This document shows, in pieces, positions 1-9,300 of a stretch of 39,394 nucleotides of DNA (position 1 is its first letter; each line of letters opens with the position of its first letter). The translations under genes were made by a program, and so were the position numbers. The notes under the pieces were generated by a model. The model saw only the letters and a list, made by a program, of their open reading frames with translations, made no database searches and was not told the origin of the DNA. The stretch is from Acidobacteriota bacterium. Lineage in GTDB: Bacteria > Acidobacteriota > Terriglobia > Acidiferrales > UBA7541. Location of the stretch: NCBI GenBank assembly GCA_013289665.1, contig JABCZN010000025.1, forward strand, positions 1-39,394, read 5' to 3'.

Positions 1-223
1 AATTACACTGCCCGAGCGTCTGGAGCCGCTACGAATTCAAAAATGTAGTGAAAACTCAGCCATAGCCTAGACTGATTTGAAAGGACTTAACCCGCTTTTG
101 GCCCTCTCAGTGACGAACCTGGGCTAGAATGCTCTGCACTAATTGGACTATTTTTGTGCTTCGACCTTCTGAATTAGGACCAACCTTCGTTCTAGGTGAT
201 GGCAAGCTAGGGAGAATGATCCG

Positions 224-820
224 ATGAAAAGAATGATGATCCTACTGGGTTCTGTTGCCACTCTCATTGCTTTGACTTTGCCGAGCTCTGCGTTAGGTGA
301 TACTGCGACTCTTAGTGCACCGACGTTAGGTTCCGTATCGCAAGGCACTCTTTTCGCAGTTGACGTTAGCATTTCAAACGCGGTTGATCTCTCCGCTTAC
401 CAGCTGGATCTGATCTTCAATCCAGCCGTGGTCCAAGCGACGGGTGCGATCGTCGAGGGCAGCTTCTTTCAGTCAGGTGGGGGCTTTATCCCGGGCACAG
501 TGGATAACACTCTGGGCCAGATTATTTTCAATGCGGATACGCTTTTGGGACCAGGCTCTGGTCTGAGCGGTGGAGGGACTCTCATCGAGTTCTTCTTCAC
601 AGCTTCAGCACCCGGAACCAGCTTGCTGACGATCCAAAACGAGATCCTCTTGGATTCCACTGGTGCGCAGATCACCGATTCGACTCAGGACGGTTCAGTG
701 ACCGTCACAGGTGGAGGTCCGGTACCCACGCCAGAATCTGGCAGTCTTCTTCTTCTGGCCAGCGCCCTGGGCACATTTGGATTATTCGCCATTTCCAAGA
801 GAGTCCGAAACATCAATTAG
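224..820 (+). CDS. Secreted cohesin-domain protein with PEP-CTERM-like sorting tail
   Basis: This 198-residue protein is probably exported and sorted to the surface. It begins with a signal peptide (MKRMM, a hydrophobic stretch to about residue 22, then ALGD). Residues 30-160 look like a cohesin-type beta-sandwich: alternating strands with SAYQLDLIFNPAVVQA and a Gly/Ser-rich middle. The C-terminus has the tripartite PEP-CTERM layout: a PTPES motif (a PES variant of PEP), one hydrophobic helix (LLLLASALGTFGLFAI) and a basic tail (SKRVRN). In that family the tail is recognised by an exosortase and the protein joins an exopolysaccharide-linked surface layer; no exosortase gene is in the window. 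The start is fixed by an AGGGAGA ribosome site 8 bases upstream. The domain call rests on pattern only. Confidence 0.85.
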   Translation: MKRMMILLGSVATLIALTLPSSALGDTATLSAPTLGSVSQGTLFAVDVSISNAVDLSAYQLDLIFNPAVVQATGAIVEGSFFQSGGGFIPGTVDNTLGQIIFNADTLLGPGSGLSGGGTLIEFFFTASAPGTSLLTIQNEILLDSTGAQITDSTQDGSVTVTGGGPVPTPESGSLLLLASALGTFGLFAISKRVRNIN

Positions 821-1158
821 TTTGGCCAATGTAGCCCAGTGCCGGGGATGAGGAATCGATTGTCCGCGCCGAATTAGTATTGCGTAAGGATGAGAAGCAT
901 CTATCGTGAGGCGAATTCTCTTAACCCTAAAATGCATCTTTTAGTCCGCCACTAAGTATTTCGCGCCACTCTTTGCGGTGGACTTCATTAGCTCGATGAT
1001 CATGAATGATGCAACGAGGACACGGATACCGGCTTTTCCGCATAAGTCGTTGCAAGAGATTTTTCCTTGGGTAACTGCGGTCCACACGTTCGAGCGGGAA
1101 TGTAATGCATGGATAGTGTTACGGGCCTTCAATTGTCCCCGAGTGGACAATCATCGTA

Positions 1159-1179
1159 GCACAGGGCACAGGGCACAGG
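1159..1179. repeat. Three tandem copies of a 7-bp unit (GCACAGG)
   Basis: GCACAGG is repeated three times without interruption and followed by a G-rich run. It lies about 50 bases upstream of the efp promoter candidate. It is too short to be a coding repeat and could be a length-variable tract or part of a dispersed intergenic repeat. Confidence 0.7.
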
Positions 1180-1227
1180 GGGCGGGTGGTCCCTTTTCGC
1201 GTCCGTATCCGCATACCCGCGCCCGGA

Positions 1228-1257
1228 TTGACCATCGCCCAAGGCCCCGTCTATACT
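1228..1257 (+). promoter_or_regulatory. Sigma-70-type promoter candidate for efp
   Basis: TTGACC, an 18-base spacer and TATACT match the housekeeping consensus at 5/6 and 5/6. Transcription would begin near 1264 and give efp a leader of roughly 140 bases. There is no other gene between it and efp. Confidence 0.5.
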
Positions 1258-1402
1258 GGAGTTTCGCGTTGGGGCTGCTTTTCTTCCCGGCGCGCCTCGT
1301 GTTATTCCACGCGTCGCTCCTTCGGGCTGCCGTCTGGAATCTGCGAATTGAATCTAACTTTGACAGGGAGTCTGCTGCCGCTCTGCGCGGCGCCACGAAT
1401 CT

Positions 1403-1969
1403 ATGAGCAGCGTTAAAGCCACACAACTTCGCCCCGGCATGGTGATCCAGCACGAGGGCCAGCTTTTCACCGTTTTCAGCACCGATCACCGCACGCCCGG
1501 CAACAAGCGCGGTTCCATGCAGACGCGCCTGAAAAACCTCCGGAACGGGATCATGATTGATTACCGGTTCCGCGCGGAAGAGTTCGTGGACCGCGCCATC
1601 CTCGACGAAATCGAATTCGAGTACCTCTACCACGAGGGCGATGAATTCCACTTCATGAATACGGAAACCTACGAGCAGATGCAGATGACCCGCGACGAGC
1701 TCGGAGAGACCGTCAACTATCTGATTCCCAACACGGTTGTGAAAATCGAATTCTTCGAGGACAAGCCGATCGGCGTGGACCTGCCGGACACCATGGACAT
1801 GAAAGTGGTCGAAACCGAGCCGACGCTGCAGAAAGCCACGGCCAGCGCGGTGATGAAACCCGCCACACTCGAAACCGGCCTGGTGGTCAACGTGCCGCCC
1901 TTCGTCAACGAGGGCGACCGAATCCGCGTGGACACTTCCGAAGCCCGCTACGTCCAGCGCATCGAATAG
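1403..1969 (+). CDS. efp: Translation elongation factor P
   Basis: EF-P binds ribosomes stalled at consecutive prolines and promotes peptide-bond formation. The 188 residues have the normal length and three-domain layout: an N-terminal KOW-like domain (MSSVKATQLRPGMVI), a middle OB domain with HEGDEFHFMNTETYEQ, and a C-terminal OB domain ending KPATLETGLVVNVPPFV and the signature RIRVDTSEARYVQRIE. The domain-I loop reads STDHRTPGNKRG. Aligned by eye on the PG pair, the position of the beta-lysylated Lys34 of E. coli is a threonine (T31), with an arginine at residue 30, so an EpmA-type lysine modification is unlikely. No good Shine-Dalgarno site lies within 15 bases of the ATG; the nearest purine run (GGGAG) is over 30 bases upstream. 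The gene has its own promoter and terminator and is probably monocistronic. Confidence 0.97.
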   Translation: MSSVKATQLRPGMVIQHEGQLFTVFSTDHRTPGNKRGSMQTRLKNLRNGIMIDYRFRAEEFVDRAILDEIEFEYLYHEGDEFHFMNTETYEQMQMTRDELGETVNYLIPNTVVKIEFFEDKPIGVDLPDTMDMKVVETEPTLQKATASAVMKPATLETGLVVNVPPFVNEGDRIRVDTSEARYVQRIE

Positions 1970-2028
1970 TTTCCGCCTCCGCAGCCGAGCCAATCCTCCA
2001 CCCGCTCGGATGAGGCAAACGCAAGAAG

Positions 2029-2057
2029 AGCTCCCGCCCGGCCGGGAGCTTTTTTTG
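2029..2057 (+). terminator. Intrinsic terminator of efp
   Basis: AGCTCCCG and CGGGAGCT form a perfect 8-bp stem around a 6-base loop. A run of seven T begins in the last stem base, followed by GTTTT. It lies about 60 bases after the efp stop codon. The minus-strand side lacks a comparable T run, so it serves efp rather than purB. Confidence 0.92.
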
Positions 2058-2110
2058 TTTTCAGGAATTTCTCGCCCGCCGGTTGTTTCCGCCTGGCGCT
2101 TGCCATAACT

Positions 2111-3448
2111 TCAGGCCTTGTTGGCCACGCCTCGTTCGCCGGCAGGATGCTCACCGAACACCCGGTCGAAGATCTTGCCAACATAGCGCAACTGCCGTTT
2201 CAGGTCGAAGGTGTGTCCCAGTTCCTCTGGCGTCAAATACTTCGTCACCCTCACATCCTTCTCCACACGTTCGCGGAAACTTGTGTCGGTTTCCCAGGAA
2301 GCCATGGCATTCTCTTGCACGGCTTTGTAGGCATCGTCCCTGGGCATCCCCTTCTCAACAAGATCCTGCAGCAACGTCCCAGAGAACACCAGGCCATGCG
2401 TGGATTCGAGGTTACGCAACATGCGCTCGGGGAACACCCGCATCTGGCTGACAAGCTGAGTCATCTTCGAGAGCATGTAATCCACCAGGATCGTGGAGTC
2501 CGGCAGGATCACACGCTCGACACTGCTGTGGGAAATATCCCGCTCGTGCCAGAGCGCAACGTTTTCGTACGCAGCCACCATGTTGGCCCGCACCAGCCGC
2601 GCGAGGCCGCAGATCTGTTCGGAGGTAACAGGATTGCGCTTGTGCGGCATGGCGGAGCTTCCGCGCTGCTCGTTGCCAAAATGCTCTTCGGCTTCCCGCA
2701 CTTCGGTGCGTTGCAGGTGGCGGATTTCGAGGGCAATCTTTTCCAGGGAAGCGGCGATCAGCGCGAGGACGCTGAGGTATTGCGCATGGCGATCGCGCTG
2801 GATGACCTGAGTAGAAACGGGCGTCACCTCGAGGCCGAGCTTCTGGCAGATCTTCTCCTCGATTTCCGGGCCGAGGTGCGAAGCGTTGCCGACGGCGCCG
2901 GAGATCTTGCCAAATTCCATGGTGCGGGCGGCTTGCAGAAAGCGGGCGATGTTGCGCTGGTTTTCGGCGAACCAGTTGGCGATCTTCAGGCCAAACGTAA
3001 TGGGCTCGGCGTGAATGCCATGGGTGCGGCCGATCTGGGGAGTGTGCCGGAATTCGTGGGCGCGCAGGTCGAGGACTTCACCGAAAATGACCAGGTCGCG
3101 TTCGATGATGTGCGAAGCGTCGCGGACAAGGAGCGCCTGCGCGGTGTCCACGACGTCATTCGAAGTCAGGCCGTAGTGCAGCCAGCGCTCGGCGTCGGGA
3201 TCGCCAATGGACTCGCCGACGGCCATGGTGAAAGCGATGACGTCATGCTTCACGCGGGTTTCGAGTTCACTGATGCGGTCGGCGTCCACCTTGGCGCGCG
3301 CGCGCAGAATTGTGGCGGCTTCCCTGGGGACCAGGCCCGCTTCGGCAAGGGTGTCGGCAGCGGCCAGTTCAACGTCGAGCCACTTCTGGTAGCGATTGGC
3401 ATCGCTCCAGACGCGGCCCATTTCATTGCGGGTGTAGCGTGCGATCAC
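2111..3448 (-). CDS. purB: Adenylosuccinate lyase
   Basis: PurB catalyses two fumarate-releasing steps of purine synthesis: SAICAR to AICAR, and adenylosuccinate to AMP. The 445-residue protein belongs to the fumarase/aspartase superfamily and has the usual length. Landmarks are GLTSNDVVDTA at about residues 93-103, IGRTHGIHAEP at 139-149 (a conserved active-site TH pair) and the flexible signature loop GSSAMPHKRNP at 263-273 with its catalytic serine. The start is GTG, preceded by GGGAGA seven bases upstream on the coding strand. The gene is divergent from the sigma-factor operon, and the 140-base gap must hold both promoters. Confidence 0.97.
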   Translation of the reverse strand: MIARYTRNEMGRVWSDANRYQKWLDVELAAADTLAEAGLVPREAATILRARAKVDADRISELETRVKHDVIAFTMAVGESIGDPDAERWLHYGLTSNDVVDTAQALLVRDASHIIERDLVIFGEVLDLRAHEFRHTPQIGRTHGIHAEPITFGLKIANWFAENQRNIARFLQAARTMEFGKISGAVGNASHLGPEIEEKICQKLGLEVTPVSTQVIQRDRHAQYLSVLALIAASLEKIALEIRHLQRTEVREAEEHFGNEQRGSSAMPHKRNPVTSEQICGLARLVRANMVAAYENVALWHERDISHSSVERVILPDSTILVDYMLSKMTQLVSQMRVFPERMLRNLESTHGLVFSGTLLQDLVEKGMPRDDAYKAVQENAMASWETDTSFRERVEKDVRVTKYLTPEELGHTFDLKRQLRYVGKIFDRVFGEHPAGERGVANKA

Positions 3449-3584
3449 GTCAACATCTCCCGTCCGAATCCCTTTGTAATGATACGGTATTTTGAGCCTG
3501 TGGGGCGAATCGAGGCCAGATTCGGCCGACCTAACCGGGAGAGCGGAAACCTGTCTAATCGTTCGAATGAGGGAAGGCGCCGGG

Positions 3585-4211
3585 ATGGCTGACGAGGTAG
3601 CGGCGAGCGACGCGATTGCCGTCCGGCGGACGCTCGGGGGCGATCGAGACGCGTACCGTGTGCTTGTCGAGCGGCACAGCCAGACGGTGTACCGACTGGC
3701 TTACCGGATGATGGGAAATCGACACGACGCGGAAGACGTTGTGCAGGAGTCATTTTTGAGGGCCTATCAAAAACTGAAGCAATTTGCGGGGGACGCCAAT
3801 TTTGGGACGTGGGTTTACCGGATAGCGGCAAATTACGCGATCGACCGGCTTCGCCAGCGAAACACGGACGAGGCCAGACGCGAAGGGCCGAGCAAGTCAG
3901 GCGAAGACTCGCCGGGCCTCGACCCATTGAGCCAGGTACGGGACTTGTCCCCGTCGCCGGAACGCCTGGCGGGAAGCGCGCAACTGGCCGAGCAGATGAA
4001 GGCGGCGCTGGCGGCATTGAGTCCGGCGGAGAGGACGGCAATCGTGATGCGGCATTGGGACGGATGCGGGATCGAGGAAATTGCGGCCGTGCTGAAGTCG
4101 AACTCGAATGCGACGAAGAATACGGTTTTTCGCGCGGTACAGAAATTACGCCGGGCGATGGCGCCCTTTGTCGAGCGAAACGAGGCTCGCGCGATGGGAA
4201 CAGAGGGATGA
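3585..4211 (+). CDS. ECF-family RNA polymerase sigma factor
   Basis: This 208-residue protein is a sigma-70 family factor with only regions 2 and 4. Region 2 spans YRMMGNRHDAEDVVQESF through FGTWVYRIAANYAIDRLRQR, which binds core polymerase and the -10 element. Region 4 is LSPAERTAIVMRHWDGCG followed by a helix-turn-helix (IEEIAAVLKSNSNATKNTV). The ATG was chosen because GAGGGAAGG lies about 7 bases upstream; longer in-frame starts at 3492 and 3567 would only add a sequence without sigma homology. The stop overlaps the next start (ATGA), so sigma and anti-sigma factors should be translationally coupled, as is usual for ECF pairs. The stimulus is unknown. Confidence 0.93.
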   Translation: MADEVAASDAIAVRRTLGGDRDAYRVLVERHSQTVYRLAYRMMGNRHDAEDVVQESFLRAYQKLKQFAGDANFGTWVYRIAANYAIDRLRQRNTDEARREGPSKSGEDSPGLDPLSQVRDLSPSPERLAGSAQLAEQMKAALAALSPAERTAIVMRHWDGCGIEEIAAVLKSNSNATKNTVFRAVQKLRRAMAPFVERNEARAMGTEG

Positions 4212-4996
4212 AACACAGGACGGAAGAAGAGTTGATCGGCTACCGGTTCGGTGAGGTGAATGAGCGCATGGAAATCGCCGCGCACCTCGAGGAATGCGCC
4301 GAATGCCGCGAGGAATTGGCTCGCATCGAGACTGTGTTCGGTGCGCTGGACGCGATGCCTGTTCCGGATCCCGGGGAAGAGTACGGTCGGCGGGTGTGGC
4401 AGCGGATTGCTCCGAGACTTGGTCGGAGGAGGGCGCGCTGGTGGGAGTCGCAGTTTGCGCCTCAGCGGTTGCTTGCGCTTGGGGGCGTGGTGGCCCTCCT
4501 GATTCTGGCGTTTGTTGCCGGGCGGTGGACGAAACCCCGGATTCCCGTCAGAGACGAAGCGGATGCGGCGAAAGTGCGGGAACGGGTGCTGGTGGTGGCC
4601 GTTGGGGAACATCTGGGACGCACGGAAATGGTGCTGATGGAACTGGAAAACGCGCCGGCCGGGAAGGGACAAAAGCCGATCAACATTTCTCTAACACAAC
4701 GCCGTGCGGAAGACCTTGTCGAAGAAAACCGATTGTACCGGCAGACGGCGCTCAATGAAGGCGATCAGGCGATGGCCAGCACGCTCGATGAACTGGAGCG
4801 GGTGCTGCTCGATATCGCCAACAGCCCGGAGGAACTGACGCCGGCCGCGTTTGAGACGATCCGGAAGCGGATTGAAGCGCAGGGACTTTTGTTCAAGGTG
4901 CGGGTTGTGAAGCAAGGGCTGGACGAACGGAAGTCGAATCCAGACGCGAAACCGGCGGAAAACAAATCGAGAGGCACGGAGAGGAACAAAGTATGA
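4208..4996 (+). CDS. Membrane anti-sigma factor with zinc-finger domain
   Basis: This 262-residue protein probably holds the neighbouring ECF sigma factor inactive at the membrane. Residues 26-33 carry the ZAS-type zinc motif H26-x3-C30-x2-C33 (HLEECAEC). One transmembrane helix follows at about 88-105 (LLALGGVVALLILAFVAG). The remaining 155 residues should be periplasmic; they are helical, charged and unlike known sensor domains, ending in a lysine/asparagine-rich tail. The ATG overlaps the sigma stop codon, and its own stop overlaps the start of the next gene, again as ATGA. A longer open frame extends upstream inside the sigma gene, but the zinc-motif start at this ATG is the natural one. 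Confidence 0.9.
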   Translation: MKHRTEEELIGYRFGEVNERMEIAAHLEECAECREELARIETVFGALDAMPVPDPGEEYGRRVWQRIAPRLGRRRARWWESQFAPQRLLALGGVVALLILAFVAGRWTKPRIPVRDEADAAKVRERVLVVAVGEHLGRTEMVLMELENAPAGKGQKPINISLTQRRAEDLVEENRLYRQTALNEGDQAMASTLDELERVLLDIANSPEELTPAAFETIRKRIEAQGLLFKVRVVKQGLDERKSNPDAKPAENKSRGTERNKV

Positions 4997-6138
4997 GCAT
5001 GCGGAGAACTTTTCTACGGCGAGGAATGATCGGCTTCACGGCCGTGATGCTCGGCCTCGGGATGCGTTCGGGCGCGGTTGCTGCGCCCGAGGGCGGGGGC
5101 AAAGGCCAGGCATCGGAAACTCTTGACGAGAATCAGAAAGAGCAGCGGCAAGCGGAGCGCGAGCGCCAAGCCCAGGCGCGGGAAGCGGAGCAGGAGCGAA
5201 TGGACCGCATCCAGGAGTTGTACGACGAGGGGCGTGAGGCGCTCGATGAGGATCGGTTTCAGGAAGCGGAGCGGTCATTCAGCGAGCTGGTAAAACTGAA
5301 CGGCCCGCAGACCGATGCGGCACTCTATTGGACAGCTTACGCCGAGAATCGCGAAGGAAAGCGAGAAGCAGCGATCGCGACAATCGCCGAGTTGAAAAAG
5401 CGCTACCCGCAGAGCCGCTGGAAGAAGGACGGCGAGGCCCTGGAGATCGAGGTGCGCTCGACGACGGGGTCGAAGTCAAATCCCGAGGCGCAGAACGACG
5501 AGGATTTGAAATTGCTGGCGCTCGAGGGGCTGGTGAACAGCAGTCCGGAGAAGGCTATTCCGCTCCTTGAAGGGATCCTGAATGGAGCCGGCTCGCCGCG
5601 GGTGAAATCGAAGGCCTTGTTTGTGCTGGCACAGAATGGATCGCCACAGGCGGAGCAGGTTCTGGGAAAGATTGCGCGGGGACAGAGCAATCCGGACCTG
5701 CAAAGAAAGGCGCTGTCGTATCTGGCCACATTTGGAGGCAACGGAGCCGGGAAAATACTGGCGGAGGTCTACACCGGCAGCAGCGATCCCGAGGTCAAGC
5801 GAGCGGTAATCAGGAGTTACATCATTTCAGGCGACCGCGATCAACTTCTGGCGCTGGCCAGGAGCGAGCCGAATCCGGAGCTGAGGAAAGAAGCCATCCG
5901 GAACCTGGGCGTTATTGGCGGCCAGGCGGAGCTCGAATCCTTATATCAAAAGGAAACGGATCGGAGCGTCAGAGAGGAAATTCTGAACGCGTATTTTATC
6001 GGCGGAGACGCGAAGGGCCTGATCGCGGCGGCCCGCACTGAAAAAGATCCTGCGCTGAAGAAAAAGGCTGTGGAAAAGCTTTCGCTGATGGGATCGAAAG
6101 AAGCGAATGAGTATTTGATGGAATTGCTCGAGAAGTGA
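4993..6138 (+). CDS. Exported TPR/HEAT-repeat protein of the sigma operon
   Basis: This 381-residue protein is probably a periplasmic scaffold or sensor. The N-terminus MSMRRTFLRRGMIGFTAV fits a twin-arginine signal (RRTFL, then a hydrophobic stretch, then AVAA), so Tat export is likely. Residues about 40-75 are rich in Gln, Glu and Arg and look like a coiled coil. Residues 73-135 resemble TPR units (YDEGREALDEDRFQEAERSF). From about 165 to the end come five to six HEAT-like repeats, each with patterns such as DPEVKRAVIRSYIISGD and NPELRKEAIRNLGVIGG. The four-base overlap with the anti-sigma gene suggests all three proteins form one signalling unit. The partner and the signal cannot be read from sequence. 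Confidence 0.88.
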   Translation: MSMRRTFLRRGMIGFTAVMLGLGMRSGAVAAPEGGGKGQASETLDENQKEQRQAERERQAQAREAEQERMDRIQELYDEGREALDEDRFQEAERSFSELVKLNGPQTDAALYWTAYAENREGKREAAIATIAELKKRYPQSRWKKDGEALEIEVRSTTGSKSNPEAQNDEDLKLLALEGLVNSSPEKAIPLLEGILNGAGSPRVKSKALFVLAQNGSPQAEQVLGKIARGQSNPDLQRKALSYLATFGGNGAGKILAEVYTGSSDPEVKRAVIRSYIISGDRDQLLALARSEPNPELRKEAIRNLGVIGGQAELESLYQKETDRSVREEILNAYFIGGDAKGLIAAARTEKDPALKKKAVEKLSLMGSKEANEYLMELLEK

Positions 6139-6250
6139 GGAAGATGGGGATTGCGATGGGACCTTTCACTATCTCTCTAGAATTATAATTGGTTGGGAGG
6201 CGGGTAAAGATCGTAACAGTGGTGGCCGAGCCGCCGCACTCCAAACCAGG

Positions 6251-6335
6251 AGCGGGGCCACTTGCAAGTGGCCGCTACGGTGAGGCGGCGTAAAGCCTCC
6301 CCTACATTTGCCGGGCGCCCACGCAGGGTGCCGGC
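6251..6335. repeat. REP-like cluster of three hairpins between convergent genes
   Basis: Three inverted repeats follow one another. The first is a perfect 18-bp palindrome at 6256-6273 (GGCCACTTGCAAGTGGCC). The second is GAGGC-8-GCCTC at 6282-6299. The third, at 6310-6335, pairs GCCGG with CCGGC and continues into CGCCC/GGGTG. None is followed by a T run, so they are not classical terminators, although they lie between the 3' ends of two convergent genes. TGGCCGCTACGG recurs almost exactly at 24406-24417. Confidence 0.65.
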
Positions 6336-6340
6336 GGGAA

Positions 6341-9300
6341 TTAGAATTCGTAGCGCAACGCGAATTGCATGATGCGCGGGTTGGTCAGCAGGCCGCCATA
6401 GTTGCCAAAGCTGCCGCCGCTGCCCAGGCCGAGGCTGCCATTAACCAGGCCCGCCTGGACATCAAAGCGAACGCTATTGGTCAAGTTGAAGACTTCCCAG
6501 CGGAACTGCAGGCTCTGTTTTTCACTCCAAGGCATGGTCCAGCGCTTGGCGAGGCCCATGTCGATCGAGAAGAAGCCGTCGCCGCGGATGATGTCGCGCT
6601 GGCCGGCTTGCCCTGCATACGCGTAGTCGAACGAGCTGATGGCTGCGGGCCCGTTGGAAAAGAGATTGGGCCTGCCCGTATTGAAGTAAACACCAGATTG
6701 TACCGGCGCGACCTGATTGGCGTTGCCCTCCAATTCAAAATTGGTCGGATAGTTGCTGGTGCCGTTATCCACACTGATGGGGAAGCCACTGGTCAACCGG
6801 AAGAGGCCGGAGAGCTGCCATCCGCCGATGAAGGCATCCAATGGACGATTGGCATCCCTGGCAATCCACTTTCCGCGCCCGAAGGGCAGCTCATAAATCC
6901 AGTTGGCATTGAATTGATGCGTGAGGTCGAAAGCAGAAACGCCGCGCTGGGTCTGGGGGTTCCAGGAATTGATGATGTTACTGTTCGGTTCGAGAAGGCT
7001 GGAGTTGCTGGCCGCGCCGACGCGTTCGGCGTTCGAGGAGATGTCAATGGATTTCGAGAAGGTGTAGTTGAAGTCGAATTGGAGACCATGGCTCATGCGG
7101 TGATGCAGGCTTACCTCCATGGCGTGATAATTGGAAGGGGCAATGGAGCGCCAGGCGTAGAGAGAACTGAATTGAGAAGAATAGTAGGTGTACTGACCTT
7201 GGGCAAAGTAGTACATCTGGCTGGACACGTCACCGGGTTGAGCTGGGTCGAACCCCGGCATGCCGTTGAAATCGATCTTGTAGAGGCCCAGGGAGTCGTT
7301 GAAATGGGTGCTGCAGAAGGTGTCGAACGCAAAGACGATGGGGTTGGTGGTTGATGTGACGATGGCATTGCCCTGATTGTCGGCACCGGTGCATCCGCTG
7401 ATCCGATAGGGAATGCCATTCACGATCGGCTGGATCTGGTCCATCCAGAATTGCTGGACGTTTGTGGGTAGCTGGCTTGGATCAAAGTGCATGGTAGCGT
7501 CGGTCTGGCCGGCCTTGAGTGAAGGACGAAAAGCCTTGGCAAGAGCAATTTCCGCGTTGAAGTAATCAATGCCCGCCTTCTTGTCGTAGATGTCCAGGGG
7601 CAAGGCGAGGTCGCTCTGCGCAAGCAGCCGATGCGAGAGACGTCCGACATAAGCGACATCAAGGGAGAAGCCGGAACGAAGTTCGCGGCTGACGGCGAGA
7701 TCGATGGTATAGGAGTAAGGCGTCTTGAGCTTGTCGTCGATGCCCCAGGTGATGGCGCCGTTTCCCGGCGGAAACGTTTTGGGGAAACCTGTAGAGGTAT
7801 CCGGTTCGAGGATCGGCAGGGCGCAGTTTTGGGTCTGGGGCGGGGTGCAGGGAGTGTAGTCGTAAGCGGGAATGACGTTCATGTTCGACAGACGTGGAGC
7901 TGTCTCGGAAGTCTCCACGTTGGAGGGGTTGTTCAAGATACTGGAGAGCCCGAACGCGCCGTTTTGATCGAAGGTATCAACGAGGCTTTCGCCAACACGA
8001 TCGAAAACAATGCCAAAGCCGGCGCGAATGCTGGTTTTTCCAGCGCCACCAAACAGCGCACCAAGGAGACCCGAGGTGTACGCAGGGGACCACGCGAAGG
8101 CCACACGCGGCCCAAGGTTGTGATAGTCCCAATTGTAGAAGCCGGACTTGCCGTTGGCAGGGCCGGACCAGTCGTAAGTGATTGGAGCCAGCCGGTTGGT
8201 GGGGAGACCCTGGGCCATGCCGGCTCCACGAGCGTTGAACCAGTCACCCATGCTGGTGGTTGGAGTGACTTCGAGCCCGTTGGTTTCCCACGGAGGGGAA
8301 AAGAGAGAATACCGAAGGCCGAGCGTGACGGTCAGACTGGGTTTCACCTTCCAGACATCCTGGGCGTACATTTCGTAGGAATCTGCGGCGAAATGGCGGG
8401 CAACAGGAGAACCCGTAGGAGTCGGCTTACCGTCACGAGCGTAGTTATAAACAGCGTTGCCCAGGGTGATCATTCCGAGAAGGGATGTGACGGAAAGGTC
8501 GTAATTACCCTGGAACGAGGAGTCCACGGCAGGAAAGCCGTTGTTGGCCGGATTGAGGGGAGAAGCGGTGGTGGTGGACAAGCCAGAATTGAGGAACCAG
8601 TTCTGGTTGGCGAAGCCGCTGTCAAAGGAGTTATTGGAGTTGGTTTCCGGGTTGCGCATGAAGGCAAACTGAAAACCAAATTGCAATGTGTGCTTGCCGT
8701 GAATCCAGGAGAGGTCGTCTGTGAGATTGTGAGTGGGCCGTTGGAATGTGGAAGAGAAGGTGATTCCCTGCTGAAATGCGGAAAGATAATTCCAAGGTTC
8801 GGTCGAGTCGCCGATGGTGCCGACACTCTGGCGGATGAATCCGTAACGGAAATTGTTGACCAGCGCGGAGGAGATGACGGCGGAATAGCCGGCAATAATT
8901 CCCTTGTTGAAGTCGACGATGGTTTTCTCAGCGGGGCTACCCGGCAGGAAGGGCGCCTGGAGAAGGGAAGCATCTGAATTTTCGTTGGCGAGGGCTCCGC
9001 TTACCGAGAGGCGGTGCTTGGCGTCGGTGGTTATGTTGTAGTCGAGTTTCGCAATGTACCAATTTTTCTTGGTGTTCGTGGGGTCGCGGAATCGATAGCC
9101 TGCGGTATTCAAAAGATCGCCGGTGGTCTGATCGTTGGGGAGAAATGCACCATAGGTCTTTTTCATGTAAGTGATCACCGCGGGATTCGGCCCCGTGGGG
9201 GTACCCGCAGGGCCAAAGGTTTTGTCCATCTGCGTGAGTTGTTGGGGAGAGAGTGCGAAATAGCCGGGAGGCGCGGTGTAGGAAGAACCGGGAGTGAGAC

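Larger units (their letters stand above)
821..1402. other. Intergenic stretch without a convincing gene
   Basis: Open frames on both strands here have arginine/histidine/proline-rich translations with no recognisable domain, and the longest plus-strand one runs into the start of efp. The stretch holds a short tandem repeat near its middle and a good promoter match near its right end, which explains the 5' leader of efp. No terminator hairpin with a T run was seen directly after the PEP-CTERM gene. Confidence 0.6.

Noticed and set aside
1..70. Possible 3' end of an upstream gene
   Set aside because: Two of the plus-strand frames stay open for 16-22 codons and then stop, but the text is too short to tell which, if any, is coding.
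122..138. Sigma-54-like motif upstream of the PEP-CTERM gene
   Set aside because: The GG and GC pairs are 8 or 12 bases apart, not the required 10.
978..1406. 142-codon open frame before efp on the plus strand
   Set aside because: Its translation is low-complexity Arg/His/Pro-rich without any domain, has no ribosome site and runs through the efp promoter and start.
2147..3592. 481-codon plus-strand frame opposite purB
   Set aside because: Mirror of a GC-rich coding strand; no start context and no recognisable family, while purB is certain.
7631..8977. 448-codon plus-strand frame opposite the TonB receptor
   Set aside because: Lies fully inside the receptor gene; composition reflects the antisense of barrel codons.
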